Source of the DNA: Litoditis marina
Lineage: Eukaryota; Nematoda; Chromadorea; Rhabditida; Rhabditidae
DNA length: 64,000 bases
Assembly: GCA_964036275.1 (NCBI GenBank)
Contig: OZ038433.1
Coordinates: forward strand, 6,799,048 to 6,863,047
Reading direction: 5' to 3'
Shown: piece after piece, positions 14,656-26,600 of the stretch
Position numbering within the stretch: the stretch's first letter is position 1
How the letters are laid out: each line of letters begins with the position of its first letter
Notes under the pieces: generated by a model
What the model saw: the letters and a program-made list of their open reading frames with translations, nothing else
Databases searched by the model: none
Told to the model about the DNA's origin: nothing
Position numbers and translations under genes: made by a program

Positions 14656-16542
14656 TTAAGATATGTTCGTGGGGTCAAGTGATCCAAGAAACACATTTTC
14701 TGATAAAAACCATTTTTCCAAACGACATTTAAATTCACTGGGACAGTGAAGCAGAGCTATTTCTGCAGGTAATCTATTCCAAACAGGGGCAATGCGTGAC
14801 GAGATAAACTTTAGGTTGACAAGAGCTGGGGGACAATCCGATAGTTTCAAACCATTCCCTCTTAGCATATGGCGAACACTAGTGGGAGGAGCAAGAGTAA
14901 CAATATTGGAAGTCCAATAGTGGCCATAAATGTATTTGTGAGCAGTACATAAATCCTTGAATAATCGGCGTTTCCACAATGTAGAGAGTTTGAGTTTTTC
15001 TAGACGGTTTTTGTACGGAAATCCTGGCAACAACCTCTTAGTAAATCTTCGCTGAACCACTTCAAGACTCATAATATCACCTTTGTTTAGTGGGGCAAAA
15101 ACTTCTGATCCATATTCAAGAATGGGAAGCACTTTTGTTTTATAGCACAGCATAAATCTTTCCTTAGAAAATGAAAAACAACGGAACAAACTGTTCACTA
15201 TCGCGCTCGCCCTCCGTTTAACAGAGAGAATATGTGTAGACATTTTCAATGTGTTACTCAAGTTTACGCCTAGGTCTCTAATTACATCAACAGATGCCAG
15301 AATTGACCCGCCAAGCTTATACTCATGTTTACTGTTTGACTTTCCCATGTACATTATAGCGCACTTTTCAATAGAGAGTTGGAGTTGGCGTTCAACTAAC
15401 CAGTCATGAGCAAAGTTCAGATCATCTTCAAGAAGCGACTGATAATTTGGTATGGAACTGTTCAAGAAGATCTTACAGTCATCCGCATAAACGAGAAGTT
15501 TACTACTTTTGATTGATGTTTCAATGTCATTTATGTATATTAAAAACAAAAGTGGGCCTAAACAGCTTCCCTGGGGAACACCGGATGTGACTATCCCAGA
15601 TGAAGAGTACGACTGATTGATTTTAACTCTTTGGGTACGATTGGTCAAATAGTTTTTGATCCATCTGATCATATCACCAGTAATACCGTATGCCTCAAGA
15701 ATAGAAATTAGGCGTCTATGAGTCACTGAGTCGAAAGCTTTAGAAACATCTAAATATACAGCGTCCACATTGAGGTCTTTGCAATGAGACTCATGTAGAT
15801 ATTTTTGATATTCTAACAAATTAGTTGTCGTACTGCGGTTATTCAAAAACCCATGCTGATTGTGTGATATCAGGCTCGTGGACCATAGATGATTTCTCAG
15901 TTTTTTGACCAGTAAAGATTCGAAAATTCGGCAAGATACACATGTTAGACTTATGGGGCGATAATTTTTCGCCTCGTTAGGATGCCCTTTTTTGAAAATA
16001 GGTACAACATTGGACTGTTTCCAAAGATTTGGCAGCGTACCAGTTCTCAGACTACATTCGAAAATGAGAGAAAGTGGATGCGCAAGGACTAGCGCCAAAT
16101 TCTTATAGAAAGATGTTGGTATGTTGTCGGGGCCGCAAGAGAATTTGTTTTTCAATGTTTTCAGACGCTCATAGACAATATAGGGAGATACATCAAGTGT
16201 ACTTAATGTCTCATCTGTTGCTTTGGTAACCTCAAAATCAGCTAAATTATCTCTAGTGAAAACTGTGCAAAAGTGTTTATTGAAAATTTCAGCTCGTTGT
16301 TTGTCATCTGAGACTATACCTTCAGCTGTTTGCAGTGGAGGTAATTGCACTTTATGCGATAGTTCGTTTTTGACATATGACCAAAACTGCTTTGGGTTAC
16401 TTGATGTGACAGCTTTCAGTTCTTTGTTAGCTATGAAATTCCTCAACGAAGTTTTGTATCGTTTCTGGATCTCTTTGTATTTAACTACATGCGCCATGTT
16501 ATTAGCCATGTTATTATCTGTTTCAAGTAAAGCCGTTCGCAT
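14656..16542 (-). pseudogene. Reverse transcriptase part of the retrotransposon
   Basis: A 628-codon open frame. Reverse transcriptase motifs appear in order: FKKGHPNEAKNYRPISLT (about residues 183-200), YLDVSKAFDSV (263-273), SGVPQGS (320-326) and the catalytic YADD (352-355). The C-terminus has the F/I-SSRIAPVWNRLPAEI style motif common in CR1/Jockey-like elements. It should be continuous with the upstream endonuclease, but the two overlap in different frames around 16485-16542, so a single-base indel has split one polyprotein. The enzyme would copy its own RNA at the nicked target. Within this frame I saw no internal stop, so the insertion is probably fairly young. Confidence 0.9.
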
Positions 16543-17381
16543 TTGCGCTTGAGGCGTTTTAGCCAGTCAGGAAAAATAGAATTATTACTTGACTGAAAAG
16601 GTACATATTTCTTGATTATAGGGTCAATGATGGCTAAGAAGATACAATACATGCTGTCACAATTTGTACAAGCGCTGAATCTATAATTCCAATCAATCAT
16701 AGAAAGTTCCTGCTCAATCGCATCATAATTCGCTTTACGGTAACAAAGAGAGGGGGGTGCATCAATAGATTGCAAGTTTTTCGGAATATTCAAAAACGCC
16801 TCAACTCTGTGATGATCACTTATTTGTGAAGTCACATTCAAATCAAATAACAGCGCATCGTCGGTGGTTAAAACTAGATCAAGAATATTGTTACCCCTAG
16901 TTGCAGAAATTACTAATTGTTTAAAACCCAGCTCAGAAATTATGTGTTTGAATTGCGTGTTCATAGTACCCGGAGTTATATTAGCTAACCAATTTATGTC
17001 AGGAAGATTGAAATCTCCAGCAACTATATGTTTGGAACAACCTCTAGGTTTAGGTAAATTCTCAATGTATGCGTTGAATAGATTTGGAAAATTAATATCG
17101 TTGCCAGGACTTCTATACACCCCAGTAAGAAAGAATGGTTCACAGTTTTTAGATGAAAGTAGAACGGTGATAATTTCGAAGGAATGGTTTGCTAGTCTGG
17201 ATTGAACCTCACCGATGAAGTTGTCTGGATAATAAATGCTCACGCCACCGCCCGTTGTTTTCTTGGAAACAGAAGACCTGCACACGTGAACAGAATTGTA
17301 ATTTTGAATGGAAACGTCGTTTGGATTGATGAAGATAGAACATCCTACTGGTGTGTGTGATCTGACACTCGGCTGGATCAA
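16485..17381 (-). pseudogene. AP-like endonuclease part of the retrotransposon
   Basis: A 298-codon frame matching the C-terminal two-thirds of an exonuclease-endonuclease-phosphatase domain. TGGGVSIYY lies at about residues 43-51, GDFNLPDINW at 122-131 (catalytic D and N) and SDHH at 188-191 (catalytic D and H). The N-terminal parts with the first metal-binding residues (the usual N and ETW motifs) are absent, so the domain is truncated. The linker PDWLKRLKRK near the C-terminus leads into the reverse transcriptase but is cut off by the frameshift. The protein nicks genomic DNA to prime reverse transcription in intact relatives. Confidence 0.85.
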
Positions 17382-17442
17382 GCAATTTTTTTAGCGGTTT
17401 ATGCCTGAGCCATAGCATGCAATAAAACAGTCGTTTAGGCAC

Positions 17443-17681
17443 AAATATGGCTTTTAAGTGTTGGTATTTTGTTCATGACTGGGAATTTGCAGCACGCTGC
17501 GTTTGCCACAAAGAATTAGACGGTGGTGAGTGAGGTGCTGGAAATTAGGTCTTCGCATTGAGCCACTTGTAAGAAAAATTCTATGTTTTATCCGACTAAG
17601 ATGGAAATTGAGGACCAGAAATGTCAGCTGACAAACGCGCGACGCAAACTGGTAACGTTAATTTTATGGTTTTTGTTGCAG
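17443..17681. other. Gap between retrotransposon and zinc-finger gene
   Basis: No gene assigned. An ATG at 17583 opens a frame that runs into the first confident exon at 17682, but it passes through a T-rich stretch ending TTTTTGTTGCAG that looks like a splice acceptor. The potential intron (GTAACG at 17652 to CAG at 17681) would be only 30 bp, shorter than any other here. The region is therefore more likely 5' UTR, or the end of an intron or outron, than coding. Confidence 0.4.
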
Positions 17682-20600
17682 GGTGAAAGTCTCATTTCGC
17701 CCGTGGTACCGAATGGAGTGGTGACTATGAACCTGAATATGGATACTAGACCACGTACTCTCAAGACACGTCCCGCTACCAAGGTATGTCGTATTGAGTT
17801 TTATTAGTACAACAATGAGTACATCATCGTATGTTCATGTGAATATGCGAAGACTGCCAAGGGCACAAGGGACATGATGATGTATTATTAGTAATACAAA
17901 TATTTGTTACACAATAGTGTCCGTACAAAAACTAAGCTCCTTGAATTGCCATAGTTGAAAGAAGGAGATAGAGTGAACCACCAAAATAAATACGGCAAAG
18001 TGCAATATTACTGCTAGACTGAGCTACTGAGAAGAACGGGCTCCATTCACCTTTTTGTAGAATAGTACCTTATTTATCTTAGTTGCCAAGTGAATCGGCA
18101 GCCAGAACGTGAGAATATAACCGGCATGCACTGAAATGAAACCGAACTCCTAATTCGAACAGAAAGTTAATTGTTTTGATGAGACTATTGTGAATGTGTG
18201 TGTGACATTGCCTTTTTTCAGAGAGCGTTTCTTCACAGTCCTGATGTTTTCGAACATTGTATATACGATAATAGGTCAGATCATTTCAGTCAGGCCTCAA
18301 TCAAGAGAGCAGTTTCGCAAAATTGAGGGGTCAAATTAAAATTGATGCAGCTACTGACAGCACCGGTGGAGAGGAGGATACCTTTCTCATGTGTACTGTG
18401 GTTGGACATCGCGGCAGGTCAGTTCTCTCTCACTCTCTTCTTCTTCTTCTTCTTCTTGATTCTTATTTGTTTTCGCTATTTCACTGTCCCTCTATTGGAG
18501 AACAGAGTTTTCTTAGTTCATACTTCACCTTTTTGAATCCTCGGTAAACATGCGAAGTCAACTGTACAAGCGATCCCCAAATTTCCCAGTTTGGTTTCGG
18601 TACGACACAACAGTACATTATTTTGTTATGATAAACCGAGTCATAAATCAGTGGTGACCATCAAGTTGTTCAGCTTCGAGACTAATACTATCAACTATTC
18701 GGAAACTTCGAAAAATCAGCTAGTTTTGAACTCTTTTTCGCCCAATTTGATAAATTGTGTGTTACTTCAGAGATTTGATCTACGTAGAACCGATTGGTAC
18801 CTGTGGAGATTATGAGAATGAGGCCAGACTACTTGCCATCGACGCCGAGTCAATATTTCTGGAGACTAATGATGGTTATGGCATCACTTCGTTTATGGAA
18901 CTACGCCTTACCGGGGACATCAAAGTGCGCGGCGTGGAGAGGATTGAAGGAGTAAAGGTTGTTGACCTCGTCTTCACTTGTTTATCGGTGGCTCTCTCTC
19001 TCTATCTGTTTCTCTCTCTAGTCTGTCTGTCTCTCTCTCTGTCTATCTTTGTCTCTCACTCTATCTCTAACTCTCATCATCTAGTCTATTCCAGAAGAGT
19101 CCCGATGTCTTGTCGCTTCTGTCGGAGGAGAAACCCGTCTGGAGAGTCACGTTGTTCTCGTGTGTCGAGATGCCGTTAGTAAACAGTGCCTTTGTGAGGG
19201 TGAAAGAAGTTCACCCGACTGAGCATGCTGGTACGTTTTTCACACGCCAATCAGCTGGTTTCATGCATTGTCACCATCGGACAACCGAATTGGGGAGCAT
19301 AACTGGGATGGAACCGCAGGACCCGCGCAGATGTGACTATACCACCAAATAACTCGGTTTTTAATTTAGATCCGAGAAACGTAATGGTTTCTTAAGTTTC
19401 TTATTAAAAATAGACAATTTTCTATTTTCTCCTATACTATCGAAAAAGGAGCCCATCTTTACGAATTTCTCTGGCCTCCAGTAAAAGGGACAACTTCACT
19501 GGAGTATATATTTGCTTGCAACCTTTGTTCGTATTTTCTGTCGGCTCAGTGATGAGAATTCATGATTTTTCTGCTCGAGTAGGAAAAGCGAGCCATCAAC
19601 AATCAATAGGATAATGCTTCAACTTTTGGCACACACAAGTAGATAATAAAATTTCACTGTGTACTTCTAAGGTAAGGTATTCCTGTAACCAAGTGCAATA
19701 TATACTATACCAACTATAATGTATACTTAATGCAAACTATACTATACCACATATACTATGTCTTGATGTTACAGTGACCGTTGAGGGAGCCATGTTTCGT
19801 GAACCACACTACCTACACATGGGCGGTAATGAGATGCCCACAGTTGACAGTATACGTGTGGGCTTCGTCCACTATCTGAAGTTTAGCGTCCAACCTCTCC
19901 GTATGAATGGAGGAACAGTCTATCTTGAGGTTAGTGAAAAGATCCCCTTCAGACCTTTTCGACACAGTTGTCAGCATTCTCGCAACTTTTCATCTACTCC
20001 ACTCTTCTCGAAAACACACATGTATTGACAGTATTCGGTTTTGTAGGCTACCATTTTCAAGCAAGTTGCAACTCACGGCTGACCATTATACAAAAACTTT
20101 TATCAAGCGAAGTGAGTTATTAAATTATAATTTGACTTCAAATTGTGAGAAGTATGTTTGCATAAAGATCTTGTAGATCATATAGTATATGATCGTATAG
20201 AATCATATAGAATGTATGATTCAGATTCATGTAGATCATATAGAAGAAGCATAAAGATCATATAGTGTTCGAAGAGTAACGGTCGAAAAGTTCATCTCTC
20301 AAGCTTCATGTAATATTGCGAACTTATGACATCATAAACTATTATGTTTCATTCGGGAACTTTCTGGAACCAAAACCAGGATGTAAAAAGAGTACATGAT
20401 CAACCAAGCTCTTTCTAGTTGCAGTGGCTTATGTGAGTTGTAGACTATAGTGTGAAATATCGGTATGCCAATTTCAAAACTGGTGATTCAGTGTTTATCC
20501 TCAATATACAACTGGAGACGAGTCTTTTAGAGCTAACTGGCCGTTAATTGATTGTTGCTGTTTTTCTAGGTGCCACCTATTTCACTGATAGGACACGAAA

Positions 20601-23600
20601 TCGGGCGTAATGCTGAGAACGATTACAACTGGCATGTGTCCAACATACGTGTTATGTCGAAAAAGGACTTAGCTGAGGCTGAAAAAAGTTCTACGAAGAA
20701 GCACGGTTTTGGTCTGACCAAAGTGAGTGAGATCTACCTTAACTTCGGTACAGTTGTCTAAATAGACGGATAAATTAAAAAAAAAACGGGCTCATTTTTT
20801 TGCCAAAGTTAAGAAATTGAACTATTTTTGTTGTACAATTACGATTTTTCACGTATACCTTCGATAGATTAGTTACACCTTACTAGTGTGTGCATCTACG
20901 TCTGAACCCACCCTATTGACCGGTGAGTGGTAATAATTCCCAACTCTGAGCACATATAAGACCTGTTCATTTAAAAAATAGTAAATGTATCGGACATATA
21001 AGACCTGGTCATTTAAAAAATAGTAAATGTATTGAAAAACGGGATACTTTTTTGTCGAAAACAAGAAAATCTGTCAATTTGTGATGCAAAATTATTAGTT
21101 TTGGCGTGTTCCAATCTGAAAATGAACTACGTTTTGTTGAACAGTCGGACCTAACTGGTGTGTGTTATCGGTATTTTTCTGTTCAAGAGCAAAGTTCAAT
21201 TCCAGAAATGGCTATGTTTGCTAGAGCGTATTCTCAGTTTTGTCGAAATGTTTCGAATAATTTTAGATGGGGTGATCGGCGGCAAGCTGTTATTTGATTT
21301 GAATGGTTTGCAGCTGATCAGGCCAGCAACATTGGGGAGACTGTTGAAGATGGATGATATGACGCGATTTCGATGTGAGCCGGAGGGCGACCCAAGATTG
21401 TGGGTTTCATGTTTCTAAAAATCATTCAATTATAACAAGAATGAACGCGCAGCAGAGATGAGACCCCTGGTCCCTGGTCATTTAGCCGGAATAATCCAAA
21501 AACAGACTCTTAAACGGTGAATTTTTAGATTGAACAGTTCGACCATTGAAAAGAGGAGGGGGGGGGGGGGGGGTTGGTACTCGGCCAAAACTATTTGTTT
21601 CATGCACTATTGGTGGTGTTGTTAAGCAACAACACACTGCACACGGCACGGTTAAGCAACTATCGTTTTTCATGTTATCAGTTCTAGTGTTTGAGATTGC
21701 GTGACTGATCTATACCAAACCCACTTTCAGTGCTCGAAGGCTGGCGTTTGCGTTGAAGCAACTGGAGAAGCCGACCCCGATCAAATGTGGTCTATGTTCG
21801 AATCGTATTCAACCCATGCATGACATCTACTTCAAGGTTGGTTGTACGTACATCTATATGGAAAAGTTCGTTTTTCATTTTCTTGTAACCATATCATTTT
21901 ACCTAAAGGCTGTGCCTGTGTAGGATGACGGAATTGAGAAAAGAGAGTATCATGGAGACAGAAATCTCATGGGTAGCGGCCAAAAAGAAGGCTTTCAGTG
22001 ACCTCAACTCTTTTTTGAGTAGAACTTGAATAGTCACGTTTCACGTATCATTGTTGCAGGCGTGCTGTTTGGATGAATGTCACCTGTTCACCCATAGAAG
22101 TTGTCTACGAAAGGTTATGGCCAGTCAGGGGCTACGGAGGAAGAAGGAGTACAAGGTAGTTCCTCACCTCACCTACTTCGCATACTTCTTTCCTTTTCTC
22201 TAACAACTTGGCAGCGTGCCAATGATTTTTCGGGTGAATGTTTTTCACAGAAAACTTTGTTTTGTGAAATTTTTCTCCGCTCACATGCTGTGACAAGCGT
22301 GAACAATCTCTCCCAGAAATTTCTGTTGTTTCTCCAACATAAGAGGAAATGTCCGGAAATTCAATAGAACGTTGTTCGAGTTGGGATCGGTGTTAATGGC
22401 AATATGGGCATACTTTGCTAACGATGAGCTCTTATTTACCAACCTACAAACTACAACTGTATTCCAGGATGGCATTTGTCCTACCGAGGGTTGTTCAGCT
22501 CAATTACACGTCATTTATGAGTTTTCGATCAAGAATGAGGAGGAGTTGGTTAGTTTTAGCTTGGATTTTCCTCGCGTTCGGATTTTATAGTACTCCACCG
22601 GTCCCTCCTTCTCTATCTTCATCTCTCTTCATCTCCTTTTCTTTCCTTTTTCTCGGGTGTGACGCATACCTCATTGTTTAAAAGGAAAGTTTCAATAGAT
22701 GTTTCTGTGATTGATGTTTTTCAAACAAGAAAATTTTATGGTTATTCTTTGAGTATGTTTTTTTTATAGTATCTCAAGTGTACGGAAGAGGTCAAACTCG
22801 ACAACAAGAGCACAGATGGTGTGGCGAAAAAGAGTAAGAAAAAGGAGAAGAAATCGCATTCCAGAACGAAAGAGCAACGCCTAGGTATGTTGTTTTCGCC
22901 TTCTTTGAAAATATGTTAATCTAATCTATCTAGGTCGTTCTTTAGCAAATTTGACGATCCATCCCATCACACTCGAAGTTTGCTCTAGCTGCATTACCAT
23001 GTCGCGTATGTTATGGTTGTGATGTATTGATTTGCGCTATGAATCCAATAAACTTTTTTCTTATCTAAAGATTACTTCGGATCTTTCGTAATTCTTAATT
23101 TTCATATGATTGGAGTGTCACGACAAATATGGGAAGACAATTGTTCAAACGCTAAGTAACGTCTTCTTTCTATTTTAAACCAGTTTTTGAGGTTACTGTC
23201 GGCGTTAATAGTGAGGAAAATTTGCGTATTGTTTTACGGGGCGTTAAAGCCAACGAAGTCGATGTACATGTTCTCTTCATTATCATCGACGGCATCAAGC
23301 GTCCACGTGAAAAGTATGAGTTCGACTTGAGATGAATTTTACTTTCAGATGAGGAAGAAATGGCTGACGGCAGTGAATCGCCGAAGAGTGCGCCGGAAGT
23401 AGTGGCAGTACCAGCCACTCCCACTATTGACAGTTTGCCGGCGGCAGCAGCAGGGAGGAAACGAGTTGTTCTTCCGCCCCCGAAACCCAATCGATCGATA
23501 CCACTCCAGGCGGATCTATCCAGCGGTGCGTAGATCAAATATGTGTGTGGCCATAGTTTGTAGGCTTACATTGTCCTTTGTCTATTGGAGCGAAATTCAG

Positions 23601-26600
23601 GTAGTGTTCTACATGCTATTCAGTGGTTTGCTCTGATTTTCATTCTGTTCGTATGTGAAACTGGCAAACCTAAGCCTGAAAAGTCAAGAGTACAGGACAA
23701 TTCAGAATTTGGCTGTTGAAATTTTGCTCAAACAGCTCACCCGGCCATCATGGGTGGGATAGTGTTGGTTCGAGGGTTGGATGAGTTATGCATCTTCGAA
23801 TTGATCAGAGCAAAGATGTCACCCTTTCACTCTAAAAGTTATATGTCATGGTAACATGGTTGCAGTTGTTCTATTGGAAAAGCAAGTGAATGTGTTGGAG
23901 ATCAAATATGCCGTCCCTGAGCAGCAACCGTGCAAGAAGGTCAAAACACAGAGGATAAAACGAGTAAGAAAGTTTTCTCGATGCACATGAGTGATGTGTG
24001 ACCGTTCTTCGAAAACTTTGAATTACTTTATTGAATTTTCGGACCAAAAAAGCACAATCTGCAAGGTTTCTCAGGCAAGGAACCTGTGCTCAATGTTCTT
24101 TTTCTGACCATTTACTCTTTCAGCTAAGTTTGGCACGTTATTCTATTCGGACCAGCGAATTGTCAGGCAGGGCAGAAATAATAATTTCAATGTTTTGCAG
24201 TTTTCATCTGAATAAGTATAGCTATAACTGTTCTTCATATTTTCTAGATTTCAAAATCTGGTTCATCGTGAGGCGAGATTGTGGTCTTTTCGATTAGTTC
24301 AGTTGGAAGGGTATACAGTGTTTCATATCTCTTCAGAATGTTCTCGATATTCAAGTGGGAATTGCACGTGACCCCAAGAAGGGAGGGAAATCACGCCCTC
24401 GCGGTGGGCATGGAAGTGATGAGACGGAGACTGCGGCTGCCACCAATCACGGATTCTCCTCTACCTCCCGCCGACAACACGGGTACGGTGACTTCTATAT
24501 GTAACCGGGTTTTTTGGTATAACCGGTTAGTAACCTAAAATGAAAACTGGTTACCTGCTTTTCCAACGCGAAACGTGGTTTTCATTGATAGTTTGTACGG
24601 TAATCCGATTTTAATTTTAAGTTACCTACCGGTTCCCTGTGAGGTGACCTAAAACCGTTAGGTTACCACAAACCCGGTTACATATAGATTTGGCCCACGG
24701 GTACATTACTCATTTCTCCAACAAATACGGCAGACGACTGAATCGATTGAGCAATGCGGGCGAGCGGTTGTTAGTTATTAGCCTGATTTGCCAGGAAATG
24801 AGAGGGTGTGTATGATGTATGTGTAGATCAAAGATCAGATGACTTCGCTCCTACCAAATTGAGTGTACGTTGTAAAAAAAAAAAGGTCTGATGGGTCCTA
24901 TCAAATAGTTGATGGTCAGTGGACGCAAAACAAATGTGCTGAAAACGAGTATACGAACTCTGCAAAAGTGACGGTGTTTTTTTTCATTTCTAGCGTTTCA
25001 AACAGTTCTGCACCGTCCGCTTTCCATTACATTCCTGTCAGTCGTACTGACGATGTCACGGCTGAGATCATGGAAAACATCAGCAGTTGTCTCAGGTAAG
25101 TTTGTGTGATTCAGGAACAAAAATAAAACAAATTATATTAGTCGATAGATTGGTAGTATTCGGAGTTTTGTTGTATGTCTTTATAGAATGGATTTATTTG
25201 TTAATCGACACGTTATTCACACGTGATTTTTCCTCTTCACTAGAACATAGGAACCTTTCCGTTATGAGAACGCGCGCCCTTTCACATTACTAGAACACGT
25301 GACTTTCCACATTACCGGTTTATTTACAGGGATCTCGTGTTCAATACACCTCCTTTCGATATGGGGACAAGTGTTCCAATCTCGGGACTGAAGGAAGCCT
25401 TGTTTCTGGTGGCTGGAGACCTATTGACTAGACAGCACAGAGAGTACATTGAGAAGGTAGTTGAACTTATGATAATATAATAATAAATATTATTATTATA
25501 TCATTGTGATGTAGTTTAACTGTTTTCTCAGCAGTACTTTGAAGAAGGACGATTATGTGGTCCAATCCCTACGCTTCAGTCCTTTATACTGCAATACATT
25601 TTTCAATTGCAGTTATAGGACCGATGATATGGGATTGGCCCACATAATCGTCCTGCTTTAACCCTTCCAGCTCACACGTTATTTTTTGTACTACTCACTT
25701 CGCATTACGTTATATCCTTGATAGAATATCTATATTCCGAACTGACAAAGTAATTTGTAGTTATAGGTTATAGCGCATTTTTGCTGACAACGTCTGTTTT
25801 GGTGCTCGTTGTTGTACTGAAGCAGTGCTCAACAAAAGTAGGAAGTAGGTAGTACTGAAAGCGCAAACCGTGAGCGACAGGTTGCGCAAAGGCTCCACTT
25901 TGAGTGTAGAATGTTGTGAGTGTGCAAATAGTAATGAGCTGCTACATTGTTCTGCTTCATTATTCCCTCATTCATCTAATTGACAGCTGTTTGCTACTGG
26001 TCCAACCGTCCTGGTGCAGGCCTTTGTCTCGAAATTGAAGTACTTCTTGGCAGACAGAATTGGAGAGTGCATGGTGTACTTCAAGGTCGGTTGCATTACT
26101 CCTTGTTCAATTCTGAAGTTTGAAAGCATACGCAATGATATTTCTGAAGTGTGGTATAAGTTACCTGAATGGAATCATGGAATGTAGTTCAAGTTGATAA
26201 TAATAATAATAATAATAATGATTTACGGTAACTATTCCAGCCGTGTATTATTTCATCGGGAGAATTATATTATCATCACATATCATTCGTAGAGGGACTG
26301 TCCATAGAGGTTGTGTATTGACAGTTCTTTTTAGTAACATTATCACATTCTTGATGTTTTAAGAATGAGGCGGGGCGAGATTTGGAGCAAGAACAGATTC
26401 TGGTCTCGATGACAAGCACGACTATGGTAGATGGCAGGGTGAGTTTCACTACACAGTTGTAAATGAGTATTATCGCCAATGGTTATAAAGGCCTTAGAAA
26501 CGAACAACAAAACTACGGCGCAATACTCTTTTGTCTTGAAGAGAATATTGTCGGCCAACCCGAATAGTGGCAGAACTGACAACAACAGTAACTAATTGCA

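Larger units (their letters stand above)
14371..17442 (-). mobile_element. 5'-truncated CR1/Jockey-like non-LTR retrotransposon
   Basis: Read on the minus strand, this holds an AP-type endonuclease followed by a reverse transcriptase, then about 280 bases of 3' sequence ending in three copies of TTGTA (plus strand TACAA at 14371-14385). A short tandem-repeat tail without poly(A) is usual for CR1/L2-like elements. The endonuclease begins only near the usual ETWL region, so the 5' end is missing; I could not place it exactly (about 17380-17440). The 3' end lies directly on the last satellite monomer. The two coding parts sit in different frames, so this copy is dead. The clade assignment rests on motif style only. 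Confidence 0.85.

Noticed and set aside
16223..17205. Plus-strand frames of 109-113 codons
   Set aside because: Antisense shadows of the endonuclease and reverse transcriptase.
17652..17681. A 30-bp intron at the start of the zinc-finger gene
   Set aside because: It is shorter than any other intron here; the site is better read as the acceptor of a longer 5' intron or outron.
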